NCBI GenBank assembly: GCA_019359325.1
Contig: JAHHHN010000003.1
Location: forward strand, 124,001-188,000
Source: Mojavia pulchra JT2-VF2
GTDB taxonomy: Bacteria > Cyanobacteriota > Cyanobacteriia > Cyanobacteriales > Nostocaceae
DNA: 64,000 nucleotides
Direction of reading: 5' to 3'
The position numbers and the translations under genes are program-made. Positions 37,335-45,872 of this stretch are shown piece after piece (the stretch's first letter is position 1; every line of letters begins with the position of its first letter). The notes beneath the pieces were generated by a model. It saw nothing but the letters and a program-made list of their open reading frames with translations, had not been told where the DNA came from and did no database searches.

Positions 37335-38286
37335 TAAACAGTGCTGAGTTTTGAGTTCTGAGTGCTATCTCCCCTGCACCCCTTCGGGTGAATCCTACGG
37401 ATACGCTACGCGAACAGCAGTTGCTCATGGGGAACCACTGCGCCCTTGCGGGTTTCCCGCGTTGTAGCAAGTGGCGTGGAAACCCCCTGCGTACCCGTCA
37501 CTGCTTCACCTGCTTCACCTGCTTCCCAATCCCTAGCCCCTGTTTCATGCATGGTGATGAAATTTTTTTCATTGAGGTGGAACAAAAATTTTTGGCATCC
37601 TCTTAACGATGGATGCTAAACAAGGTCTAGAAGCAATACAAATTATTGCACCGCGTACCGCTATCTCAATTTATTACAACGATTACACTATTTTTTAAGT
37701 CACTACTAGAAGATTTTATGCGTGGAATTGAGGCAGCAGGTTAAATACCTCAGCCACTGTGACAGTTAGAGATTCCAAATTTCATAATCTACCATTTTGA
37801 TAATTGCACCAAAAAGCAGGCAGATAGCCAATCTATAGCCCCAATCGCTGAATGGGCATCGCTAGCTAATTGGTTTTATCTTATCTTTAGGAATACTTAC
37901 AAGTAGAACCAAAGATAGAAAACAGACAATAATTATATCGATACAATAAAGATACTAAATCAGTAATTAGTAAAATTAATTTAAATTGAAAAAAATAAGT
38001 TAGTCATTATTTTCTATTTAGTTTTTGTATTTTTTGTCTGATAAAGAAGCTGAAAAAGAGTAGATTCATTCCCATCATGCCCAAATAATTGCATTAGTAA
38101 CTTTTTGGTCATTCATCCCTTGTTACCGCTTTGGTTACAAGAACATCATGATTATATGTATATACTTTGGTGACAGCTTCCAACCGTTGATAAACAGAGA
38201 GTATTACAATATTGCGATCGCTAAATAATTTTGCTTGATATTGAGTCAGGGAAAATCAAAATTTCAAATCCAAAATCTCAAAACCA
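37335..38286. other. Long intergenic region after galE
   Basis: About 950 bases. The first part carries the GC-rich repeat at 37379-37510 and short direct repeats (CTGCTTCACCTGCTTCACC near 37501). The remainder is AT-rich with no RNA gene or convincing reading frame; a run of GATAATTGC-type sequence and the final 100 bases should include the promoter of the glycosyltransferase gene. Confidence 0.45.
37379..37510. repeat. GC-rich palindromic repeat (CCCTTCGGGTGAATCC family), short copy
   Basis: About 130 bases sharing CCCTTCGGGTGAATCCTACG, GGGTTTCCCGCGTTGTAGC and GGAAACCCCCTGCGTACCCG in order with the copies at 30324, 48663 and 57051. It lacks the AGTCGCTTAACC segment found in the long copies. 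Confidence 0.7.
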
Positions 38287-39564
38287 ATGGCTCACTTTGG
38301 CGTTATTTGCCCACCCTATCCTGGACATCTGAATCCCCAAGCTGCATTGGGGCGAGAACTCCAATCACGTGGTCATCGTGTCACCTTCCTACAAATTCCC
38401 GATTTGGAATCAAAGGTGCAATCGGAGGGGATAAATTTTTATCCTATTGGCGAAGCGATTTATCAACCTGGCTCAATGGCTGAAGCCTTTGCACAATTAG
38501 GAAAGTTAAGTCATTTGGAGGCGTTGCGTTACTCCCTCGATTTTTGCCAGCAAATGGTGGAAATTATTTGTCAAGATGCACCCCAAGCGATCGCAGCGAT
38601 AGGAATTGATATTTTGTTGGTAGATCAACTCGAACCCGTTGGCGAAACGGTGGCGGAATATCTCAATCTACCTTTTATCTGCATTTCTTGCGCTCAGGTA
38701 ATTCACCGTCGAACTGATGTTCCTCCTTTTTTCACACCCTGGAGTTATCAGAATACGCAGTGGGCAAAAATCCGTAATCAGACAGCGTATTACCTTTTAG
38801 ATCGCAGTTGCCAACCAATTTTAGGAGCGATTAATAACTACCGCAAACAGTGGAAGTTGTCCAAATACCGCCACATCTATGCTTCCAACGCACGACTCGC
38901 CCATATTAGTCAACAACCTGCGGCGTTTGAGTTTCCCATTCCTAACCTGCCATCGCACCTCCATTATGTAGGGCCGTTGCGAAATGCTTCACCACAATTG
39001 GTTGATTTCCCCTACGAGAAATTAACCGGACAGCCTATGGTTTATGCGTCATTAGGAAGCGTCCAGAACACTAAACACGACGTATTTCGTTGCATTGCTG
39101 CTGCTTGCGAAGATTTGGATGTACAACTGGTAATTGCTCATGGAGGTGGGATGAATGCAGAAACAGTGCGATCGCTACCTGGAAGTCCCTTAGTAGTCGA
39201 GTATGCTCCCCAACCGGAGATACTAGCAAAAGCTAGTCTCACAATTACCCATGGGGGAATGAATACAACATTGGATTCCCTGAGCTACGGCGTACCTGTG
39301 ATAGCAATTCCTATCACCTTTGAACAACCTGGAACTGGCGCACGCATTCGCTCAACCGGAGTAGGAGAAGTGTTGTCTTTGCCCAAACTCAGCATTTCCA
39401 CATTGCGATCGGCAATTGAGCGGGTAATAACAGAAAATTTCTACACAAAGAATGCCCAGAAAATTCAGCAGTCAATTCAACAAGCCGGCGGCGTCAAACA
39501 AGCAGCAGATATTATTGAGCAGGTTACTCAATCCCAACGTTATCAAGTTGTAGAGGCATTATAA
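38287..39564 (+). CDS. GT1-family (UGT/MGT-type) glycosyltransferase
   Basis: A 425-residue GT-B enzyme. The N-terminal acceptor domain starts MAHFGVICPPYPGHLNPQAA with the catalytic-type histidine in PGHLNP; the C-terminal donor domain has VYASLGSVQN, VEYAPQPEILAKASLTITHG and GGMNTTLDSLSYGVPVIAIP, the nucleotide-sugar signature of UGT/MGT glycosyltransferases. Acceptors in this class include lipids, carotenoids and macrolides; a carotenoid glycoside (CrtX-like) role is possible but nothing in the sequence proves it. No signal peptide. hflX begins 90 bases downstream, same strand. Confidence 0.85.
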   Translation: MAHFGVICPPYPGHLNPQAALGRELQSRGHRVTFLQIPDLESKVQSEGINFYPIGEAIYQPGSMAEAFAQLGKLSHLEALRYSLDFCQQMVEIICQDAPQAIAAIGIDILLVDQLEPVGETVAEYLNLPFICISCAQVIHRRTDVPPFFTPWSYQNTQWAKIRNQTAYYLLDRSCQPILGAINNYRKQWKLSKYRHIYASNARLAHISQQPAAFEFPIPNLPSHLHYVGPLRNASPQLVDFPYEKLTGQPMVYASLGSVQNTKHDVFRCIAAACEDLDVQLVIAHGGGMNAETVRSLPGSPLVVEYAPQPEILAKASLTITHGGMNTTLDSLSYGVPVIAIPITFEQPGTGARIRSTGVGEVLSLPKLSISTLRSAIERVITENFYTKNAQKIQQSIQQAGGVKQAADIIEQVTQSQRYQVVEAL

Positions 39565-39654
39565 ATTTTCTTATTTCTCTTGGTAGATTAACTCAAGATT
39601 TTAAAAAGCTAAATATAAAACAACAAGAGCAAAAAATTTTTCAGCTATTAGTAT

Positions 39655-41340
39655 ATGCAAAATATTTATGGCAATGTTCAAGGCATAAAATCGAGTCAAA
39701 TCAAATTATTACAACGACTGTATGAGCAACGGCAACCAGGGGATAGATTAACCACACCTGAATTTGCCCAAACATTAGCTACAATTACCACAGAAATTCA
39801 TCACCCGATTTGTTGTTATATCAATCGGCGTGGGCAAGTAATCCGAATTGCTGTTGGAACTCCTTTTCAAACACAAATTCCACCGGAAGAATTACCCCGC
39901 CACAGTGCGGAACGATTGAGTGGAATTCACTGCATTGCTACTCAATTCAAATCAGAACAACCTGATGAAGGTGCGTTGATTGCAATGCTACGTCAACGCT
40001 TAGATGCTCTTGTAGTGTTAAGCGTGGCTGATGGCAAAATTAAAGCAGCAACATTAGCGCATCTTGTCCCTGATTTAGAAACTCCTTGGGAAATTTCACC
40101 TCCCCTTAATTTGGATGACTTAACCGAACAAGAATTTGATGAATTAGTTGCGGAATGGGAGCGAGAAATTTCTGAAGCTGGAGAAGGTATATTCCTCAAC
40201 CAAGATATTGTATCTGACCAAGACAAAGTATTACTGGTGGGAGTGCAGACAGATGATATCTCTCCTCAACGGTTTGAAGATGGATTGCAAGAGCTGGTGC
40301 GTTTGGTAGAAAGTGCTGGAGGAATTGTATTAGATACAGTACGACAAAAACGTAGTCGCCCCCATCCACAAACAGTTATAGGTCAAGGAAAAGCGGAAGA
40401 AATTACTCTTTTGGCACAAAAGTTAGGAGCTAATTTAATTGTTTTTGACCGAGATATTTCGCCATCCCAAGCCCGCAATTTAGAAGCTGAAATTGGAATG
40501 CGGGTTGTAGACAGAACAGAAGTAATTTTAGATATTTTTGCTCAACGCGCTCGTTCTGGTGCAGGTAAATTACAAGTAGAACTGGCACAACTCGAATATA
40601 TGCTACCTCGATTGCGCGGGCGTGGTCGGGAAATGTCCAGATTAGGGGCTGGGATTGGTACGCGTGGGCCGGGTGAAACTAGACTGGAGACAGAACGGCG
40701 AGTAATTCAGCGGCGAATTGCCCAGCTACAGCAAGAAGTGGACGAATTACAAGCCCACCGTGCCCGAATTAGGCAACAACGACAACAACAAGAAATTCCT
40801 GTTGTGGCATTAGTTGGTTATACAAATGCTGGTAAATCAACTTTGCTAAATGTGTTAACTAATGCTGAGGTTTACACAGCAAATCAACTATTTGCTACCC
40901 TCGATCCAACAACGCGCAAGTTGGTAATTACAGAATCTGAAACTCAAGAACGAAGGTCGATTTTACTAACAGATACTGTAGGGTTTATTCACGAACTCCC
41001 GCCACCACTAATGGATGCTTTCCGCGCCACATTAGAGGAAGTAATTGAGGCCGATGTTTTGCTTCATATCGTGGATTTGTCCCACCCAGCATGGGAAAGT
41101 CATATTGCCAGCGTTCAGCAAATCCTCGAAGAAATGCCTGAGATTCCAGAAACAAGTTTGATTGCTTTTAATAAAATTGACCGCGTAGATAGTGAGGTTT
41201 TGGCGAAAGCACAGCAAAATTATTCTGAGGCTCTATTTATTTCAGCTACTGAACGTTTAGGTTTAGAAACTTTAAAACAGCGATTGTTGCAACTGATTTT
41301 TGAACCTGTGAATGCCATTGCAGCCACACAAAACTCATAA
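39655..41340 (+). CDS. hflX: Ribosome-associated GTPase HflX
   Basis: A 561-residue TRAFAC GTPase. An extra N-terminal region of about 175 residues precedes the HflX core, a feature I associate with the longer cyanobacterial forms. The core has the HflX domain (VRQKRSRPHPQTVIGQGKAEEI split, LDIFAQRARSGAGKLQVELAQL split, GTRGPGETRLETERR) and a GTPase domain with G1 GYTNAGKSTLL (about 387), G3 DTVGF, and G4 NKID. HflX splits stalled or hibernating ribosomes under stress. All nucleotide motifs are intact. Confidence 0.95.
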   Translation: MQNIYGNVQGIKSSQIKLLQRLYEQRQPGDRLTTPEFAQTLATITTEIHHPICCYINRRGQVIRIAVGTPFQTQIPPEELPRHSAERLSGIHCIATQFKSEQPDEGALIAMLRQRLDALVVLSVADGKIKAATLAHLVPDLETPWEISPPLNLDDLTEQEFDELVAEWEREISEAGEGIFLNQDIVSDQDKVLLVGVQTDDISPQRFEDGLQELVRLVESAGGIVLDTVRQKRSRPHPQTVIGQGKAEEITLLAQKLGANLIVFDRDISPSQARNLEAEIGMRVVDRTEVILDIFAQRARSGAGKLQVELAQLEYMLPRLRGRGREMSRLGAGIGTRGPGETRLETERRVIQRRIAQLQQEVDELQAHRARIRQQRQQQEIPVVALVGYTNAGKSTLLNVLTNAEVYTANQLFATLDPTTRKLVITESETQERRSILLTDTVGFIHELPPPLMDAFRATLEEVIEADVLLHIVDLSHPAWESHIASVQQILEEMPEIPETSLIAFNKIDRVDSEVLAKAQQNYSEALFISATERLGLETLKQRLLQLIFEPVNAIAATQNS

Positions 41341-41415
41341 GCACAAAAAGGGGATGGAAATTAATTCTCTAATAACCAATACCCAATCCCCTCGAAACTA
41401 AACTTGAATTTTTCT

Positions 41416-42699
41416 ATGAACTCAAAATACGATTTTGATTACTTTCAAGGAAATTCTTTATCTGATCTGTTTGCTCAAGACGCTACAGATGGGCGTTATG
41501 CATTGTTACCAAATTATCCTGCTACTGGCAGTTGGGCAGCTTACCCTAATGTAAAAAAATACTATATTCAAGATGGTAGTAGTGAAGCCACCAAAACCTC
41601 GTTTGATAAGATTTGCCAGAAGGAACCTTGGAAAAATCTAGCTGTGCTAGGTGACGCTATTGTGGGAATTGCGATTATTTCACCCCAAAAGCCATTAATT
41701 GATTACTGGCAGGAGCATTTTGGCTTTAGCTACACCAATATGGAGAAGATGGACTGCTCAGTTTATCTTGATGAGTTAAGCCAAGGCGATCGCTTTGACA
41801 AAATTATCACTCTATTTCCCTTCGATCATCTGCGTTATGAAAAACACGCAGTAGCCCCCGATACCCACTACCGCTTACTCAGCAAAGTGACGCTAGCTGA
41901 ACTTGGGGCGCAATGTCCGAAATACGATAGTTACAATCTTCACGCCGTCAGTCTTGAAGATATCCAGTTACCAGAGCAATTTCCCTACTTAATCAAAACG
42001 TCCCACGGACTCTCAGGTGAAGGTACTTATATTATCAAAAGCACCAGCGATTTAAACTATTGCTTGAAAGAGGTGAGGAAATATCTCGATATTAAATTGC
42101 TCGATCACATTATTGTCTCTGACTTTGTCAACAATGTCGTGCAGAATTACTGCGTACAGTTCTATGTCAACAAAGTAGGAGATATAACGCTCATCGGCGC
42201 TACAAGTCAACTCGTCACCTCAGAAGGCAACTATTTAGGGGGAGTAATTAACTACCGCCAAACCGACATGAGCCGATTCGGTGAGATGATTGCCGCCATT
42301 GGTGAGTATGCTCATAAGCATGGTTATTTTGGCTTTGTTGGCTTTGACGTACTAGAAGACAAAGACGGACAGCTTTATGTAATTGATGTTAATTTCCGAA
42401 TAAATGGCTCGACTCCACTCTGCTTGCAGCGCCATACCCTACTAGGCATGGGAAAAGAGGTAGCTAAGTATTCCAGTGACTATCGTATGGCTGGGGCATT
42501 GGACTCTGTTTTAATGACCTTGAAACCAGAACTGGAGAGCAAAGATTTTATCATTCTGTCGGCTCTAGAGAAGGTCAAATACGGAAAAATCTACACAGAA
42601 ATTTACGGGATTGTAGCTGGAGAGACGATCGCGCAAATGCAGGACAATGAGCAGAACCTAAAAAATAAGGGATTACATTGGCTTGGTGAGTCAGTGTAA
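41416..42699 (+). CDS. ATP-grasp carboxylate-amine ligase-like protein, unknown product
   Basis: A 427-residue protein from ATG 41416 (a TTG at 41404 is upstream). The N-terminal third (about 1-180) is not recognised; residues about 185-345 carry ATP-grasp features: PYLIKTSHGLSGEGTYIIKS (flexible loop), the metal/ATP-binding VGFDVLEDKDGQLYVIDVN followed by FRINGST. The C-terminal end (EIYGIVAGETIAQMQ) is conserved in a family of bacterial and fungal ATP-grasp proteins, as far as I recall. Such enzymes join a carboxylate to an amine through an acyl phosphate. An isoaspartyl-peptidase gene follows 165 bases downstream on the same strand, so a peptide or isopeptide product is a reasonable guess. 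Confidence 0.7.
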   Translation: MNSKYDFDYFQGNSLSDLFAQDATDGRYALLPNYPATGSWAAYPNVKKYYIQDGSSEATKTSFDKICQKEPWKNLAVLGDAIVGIAIISPQKPLIDYWQEHFGFSYTNMEKMDCSVYLDELSQGDRFDKIITLFPFDHLRYEKHAVAPDTHYRLLSKVTLAELGAQCPKYDSYNLHAVSLEDIQLPEQFPYLIKTSHGLSGEGTYIIKSTSDLNYCLKEVRKYLDIKLLDHIIVSDFVNNVVQNYCVQFYVNKVGDITLIGATSQLVTSEGNYLGGVINYRQTDMSRFGEMIAAIGEYAHKHGYFGFVGFDVLEDKDGQLYVIDVNFRINGSTPLCLQRHTLLGMGKEVAKYSSDYRMAGALDSVLMTLKPELESKDFIILSALEKVKYGKIYTEIYGIVAGETIAQMQDNEQNLKNKGLHWLGESV

Positions 42700-42787
42700 T
42701 CATCCCCTAAATTTCCTGCTTTCAAGAAATTGCACCCATATAACAATCTTGTATGGAATGCGAGTGATGCAATCAATAGATTGCAAA

Positions 42788-42811
42788 AGGCCTGTTGACT
42801 TCAACAAGCCT
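42788..42811 (+). terminator. Hairpin between ATP-grasp and peptidase genes
   Basis: AGGCCTGTTGA (42788-42798) pairs with TCAACAAGCCT (42801-42811) with one mismatch and a two-base loop. AT-rich DNA follows. It would end most ATP-grasp transcripts before the peptidase gene, or act as a partial attenuator. Confidence 0.45.
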
Positions 42812-42864
42812 AATAATTCCAATTTTGACGAATACACCTATCTATAAAAGATAAAAGGAAAGTT

Positions 42865-43761
42865 ATGACACTAGCTATTGTTGTTCACGGTGGGGCAAAA
42901 ACCATCACAGACAATAAGGTTGAAGCCAATAATGCAGGTTGCAAAGCAGCTGTAGAGGCTGGTTGGGCAGTCCTAACAAGCGGGGGTACTGCCGCAGAAG
43001 CTGTTGAGGCAGCCATTCGGGTTCTAGAAGCTGACCGAACATTTAATGCTAGTCTGGGTGCGGTTCTTAATGACGATGGGGAGGTAGAGCTAGATGCAGC
43101 AATTATGGAGGGCGATTCCTTTGGTTGGGGATCGGTAGCAGCAGTTCAGGGCGTCCGTCATCCCATCTCGGTAGCAAGAAAGATTATGGATACAAAACCC
43201 ATGCTACTAGTGGCGCGGAGTGCAGAACGCTTTGCAGCTGACAATGGAGTTGAGATGTGTGCAAAAGAAGACTTAATTACTGGGGAACAACGAAAAGAGT
43301 GGGAGGAAGAACAAGAAGTAATCGATCGCCCCAATACCGTTGGTTGTGTAGCTTTAGATGCTAACGGCACTCTAGCAGCTGGCACTTCTACTGGGGGGAC
43401 TACAAATCAGTTAGCTGGTCGCGTCGGCGATACCGCGCTCGTTGGCTCTGGCTTGTATGCTGATAATAAACTTGGTGCTTGCTCAACAACAGGTGATGGC
43501 GAGTCGATTATCCCGGTGGTTCTGGCTAAAACTGCGATTGATTTGCTAGATGGAGATAGACATCCAGACGAAGCAGCGCAAATGGCAATTGAGATTTTGA
43601 AATCTAAAGTTGAGGGAGAAGCTGGGTGCATCCTTTTGGATGGTCAGGGAAGAGTTGGCTGGGCGCATAACTCGTCGGATATGGCTTGTGGTTATATGAC
43701 CACATCCCAAGACAAGCCAGCTGTGTTTACTAAGAAAAAGACTCTTGCTGAAAAAATTTAA
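42865..43761 (+). CDS. Isoaspartyl peptidase / plant-type L-asparaginase (Ntn hydrolase)
   Basis: A 298-residue precursor of the family that self-cleaves before a threonine. The nucleophile is Thr158 in RPNTVGCVALD, with the supporting TSTGGTTNQLAGRVGD (about 178-193) and GDTALVGSGLYAD, and the N-terminal VVHGGA. Enzymes of this type hydrolyse beta-aspartyl dipeptides, including beta-Asp-Arg from cyanophycin, and often asparagine. It is slightly shorter than typical members (about 310-330). With CphA2 and CphB in the same window it may complete cyanophycin breakdown; an alternative is processing of a product of the ATP-grasp gene upstream. A good ribosome site (AAAGGAAAG) precedes the ATG. 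Confidence 0.9.
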   Translation: MTLAIVVHGGAKTITDNKVEANNAGCKAAVEAGWAVLTSGGTAAEAVEAAIRVLEADRTFNASLGAVLNDDGEVELDAAIMEGDSFGWGSVAAVQGVRHPISVARKIMDTKPMLLVARSAERFAADNGVEMCAKEDLITGEQRKEWEEEQEVIDRPNTVGCVALDANGTLAAGTSTGGTTNQLAGRVGDTALVGSGLYADNKLGACSTTGDGESIIPVVLAKTAIDLLDGDRHPDEAAQMAIEILKSKVEGEAGCILLDGQGRVGWAHNSSDMACGYMTTSQDKPAVFTKKKTLAEKI

Positions 43762-43859
43762 AGGCGCAGCGCAATCATGCGATCGCAACATTCCAACTAT
43801 GATTTAGTTTGATGTGCAACGGCTCCATAAGTCTGAGTTCTAATTTTTGCTCACCGAAG

Positions 43860-43969
43860 TAGTGGTCTGTCAAGTTGAAATTGCTAGGCTAAGGTTGGCG
43901 CGGCGGCACGGACAATTTCCCCACGTCACCGCGTCGATCTACACCCGTCAATTCAAAGTTGACGCACTA
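43860..43969. repeat. Possible short inverted-repeat element (TAGTG...GTCAA ends)
   Basis: TAGTGGTCTGTCAAGTT at the left end and the complement of TTTGACGCACTA-like sequence at the right share TAGTG and GTCAA with small gaps. The centre is GC-rich (GGCGCGGCGGCACGG) unlike its surroundings. It could be a small non-autonomous element; only one copy is visible here. The rest of 43762-44122 holds nothing recognised. Confidence 0.3.
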
Positions 43970-44122
43970 TTAGAGCAATAAGCCAATCAATGTTGGTTTT
44001 GGGGTAAATATAGCAAACGTTAATTTCTGTCTTCTAAGTCACAATTTCAGGTTTTTTTTCAAAAATCTCGTCAAATCAACGTTTAGAATGATTTAGTTAT
44101 AAATGTAACAAAATATATTATT

Positions 44123-44332
44123 TATGGACTTATTGATCGCGAAAAAGGGCCGCTTTTACTAGAAATCAATGCCCGTCCTGGACTTTCGATTCAAATTGCC
44201 AATCGAGAGGGACTAATACCGCGATTAGAAGCGATCGATGGCACTTTGCCAAAACTTTCGGGACTTCAAAACAAAATAGCTTTTGCTCAGGAAAAATTTG
44301 CCGTGTTTTCTAGCCACTTACTCCCGCTCTAA
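44123..44332 (+). pseudogene. 3' remnant of an alpha-L-glutamate-ligase-like (RimK-related ATP-grasp) gene
   Basis: The frame from 44123 to TAA 44330-44332 reads YGLIDREKGPLLLEINARPG then LSIQIANREGLIPRLEAI, ending FSSHLLPL. LLLEINARPGLSIQIAN is the C-terminal ATP-grasp signature of RimK-related alpha-L-glutamate-ligase-like proteins. Upstream the frame is closed by a TAG at 44084-44086 and no start or earlier domain remains, so only about 70 of more than 300 codons survive. A GGACTTACGCA element begins eight bases after the stop. Confidence 0.7.
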
Positions 44333-44436
44333 TATTTGCAGGACTTACGCAACTGGAACAGTGAAGTGCGATTAATAGTACAAAAGTATTAAATAAAGCC
44401 AAAAGTAATACTAAAAAATAAAAGTCAGACTTAATC

Positions 44437-44522
44437 AGGACTTACGCAAAATTCTGAAAAAACGTAGACGCGTAGCGGTGAACCAGCGCGGTGAGGCAGT
44501 AGAGATTTCTTGCGTAAGTCCT
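44437..44522. repeat. GGACTTACGCA-ended MITE, copy A
   Basis: AGGACTTACGCAA (44437-44449) and TTGCGTAAGTCCT (44510-44522) are a perfect 13-bp inverted pair around a GC-rich core (ACGCGTAGCGGTG). A further direct copy of AGGACTTACGCAA stands at 44340-44352. Related elements are at 51923 and 57397. Confidence 0.7.
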
Positions 44523-44536
44523 ATAGTATCTATTCT

Positions 44537-44983
44537 CTACTTAGTAAAAGCATCCTTGATGTTCTCAATAGTGCGTTGAACAGCATTGATGTTGTTGTCT
44601 ACTGCTTTCTCTGTCCGAGCCGCATCTTCCTCTGCTCTTTTCTCAATTGTATTGCGATCGCTCTTGGCTTTGCGCTCAACAAAACTGCCATTATCATCTG
44701 CTTGATCAACTTTATTAGCGTTTTTATTTGCAGTTTGCTCAACTTTATCTGCCGCATCTCGGATGAAATTCTTGGATGCTTTAGCAGTGTCATCGAGTTT
44801 GTCTTGAACTTTATCGCCTGCGTCTGCCGATGCGATCAAGCTTGCAGCAGGATTAGCCATTGCTGAAGTATTCGAGAAAAACGCACCCTGCCAAACGAAG
44901 GTCATTGCTAAGGCACAAAACAGAGTTGTCGCTATCCAGCGTCCTACAATCGAAAGGCGTTTCGTAAAATACTTTAGTTTCAT
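44537..44983 (-). CDS. Small exported amphipathic protein, unknown (apolipoprotein/LEA-like composition)
   Basis: From ATG 44983 a 148-residue protein with a signal peptide (MKLKYFTKRL, then hydrophobic IATTLFCALAMTFVW, likely cleavage after TSAMA). The mature part is almost all predicted amphipathic helix, rich in Lys, Asp, Ala, Asn and lacking aromatic residues: repeated themes KVQDKLDDTAKASKNF, KVEQTANKNANKVDQ and AARTEKAV. Such composition is typical of periplasmic stress proteins or LEA-like proteins; I do not recognise a named family. A TTG at 44992 is a less likely start. Confidence 0.65.
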   Translation of the reverse strand: MKLKYFTKRLSIVGRWIATTLFCALAMTFVWQGAFFSNTSAMANPAASLIASADAGDKVQDKLDDTAKASKNFIRDAADKVEQTANKNANKVDQADDNGSFVERKAKSDRNTIEKRAEEDAARTEKAVDNNINAVQRTIENIKDAFTK

Positions 44984-45344
44984 AGAATACAATCTTCATG
45001 AGATTTAGCATTCTATTTTTACTTCATTTGGTTGATCAGCTATATCGCTCTCTAGGCAGAGGTTTTACAGTCATAAGTTGTTAGACAAATTCGCTCTTTT
45101 AATAGATTCTTAGACTGTCATCCACTCAGGTGATGACACTTAAGCATTCTTCAACATATCTTAAAGCTATGCGAACTAAATGAACTCTTGAGGCTCCAAA
45201 AATGAAAAAAATTATTTCGTAGTAAAGCTAATATAACGAGTTAATTTTAATATTAATTAAATTTATAAAGGTTTGAGAGTATCTGTGCAATCCTTCTGAG
45301 GACGAAGGCGCATTACAATTTGTAACAATTTTCGAGAATAATGT
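44984..45344. other. Divergent spacer, nothing recognised
   Basis: A 361-base AT-rich region between two divergent exported-protein genes. It must carry both promoters. No repeat, hairpin of note or RNA gene was seen. Confidence 0.4.
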
Positions 45345-45797
45345 ATGTTGAATTATTCATTAATAGTTAAATCAAGGCTACCGCTCATTATCCTGGCAAT
45401 AGCCTCGCTGACACATTCTCCAGCATGGGCAGGAACTGTTGAGACAATTGCTCAAAACCAAGAACAGCAACAAGAACAGTTAAGACAGCAGCAGCAAGAG
45501 CAGTTAAGACAACTGCAACAACAACAACGATGGGAAGAATTGAGAAGACCGCAACAGGGATGGAGTCAACAGCAGAATCAGTCGAGGCAACAATCTCAAC
45601 AGCTGTGGGAACAATTTAGGCAGCAGCAAGATGAATTCAGACTCCGACAACAACAGCAGCGAGAACAATTTAGACAGCAAGATAATTTCAGACTAAGACA
45701 GCAACAACCGGGAGAACAATTTAGATTACAACAGCAATGGGAACAGTTGAGGCAACAACAACAGCAGCAGCAATTTAGACAACAACAAGGATTTTAA
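45345..45797 (+). CDS. Exported glutamine-rich low-complexity protein
   Basis: A 150-residue protein with a clear signal peptide (LPLIILAIASLTHSPAWA, cleavage before GTVET). The mature region is about half glutamine with regularly spaced Arg, Leu, Glu and Phe (REQFRQQ, WEQLRQQQ), giving imperfect repeats of roughly 11-14 residues. The pattern predicts a coiled coil or disordered cell-surface protein. The ATG at 45345 gives the signal peptide; another ATG at 45341 is in a frame that stops at once. Function unknown. Confidence 0.6.
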   Translation: MLNYSLIVKSRLPLIILAIASLTHSPAWAGTVETIAQNQEQQQEQLRQQQQEQLRQLQQQQRWEELRRPQQGWSQQQNQSRQQSQQLWEQFRQQQDEFRLRQQQQREQFRQQDNFRLRQQQPGEQFRLQQQWEQLRQQQQQQQFRQQQGF

Positions 45798-45872
45798 GTG
45801 CTTAAGGGGAAGCCAGAAGGGGAAGGGGAAGATTAAAGCCTTGGCATCCGTTTGTTCTCTATGCCCTGTTCC

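Noticed and set aside
37388-37606. 72-codon ORF after galE
   Set aside because: It lies almost entirely in the GC-rich dispersed repeat; the same protein-like string appears wherever that repeat occurs.
38287-39564. Zeaxanthin glucosyltransferase (crtX) as a firm name
   Set aside because: The GT1 signature is clear but acceptor specificity cannot be read from sequence, and no carotenoid gene is intact nearby.
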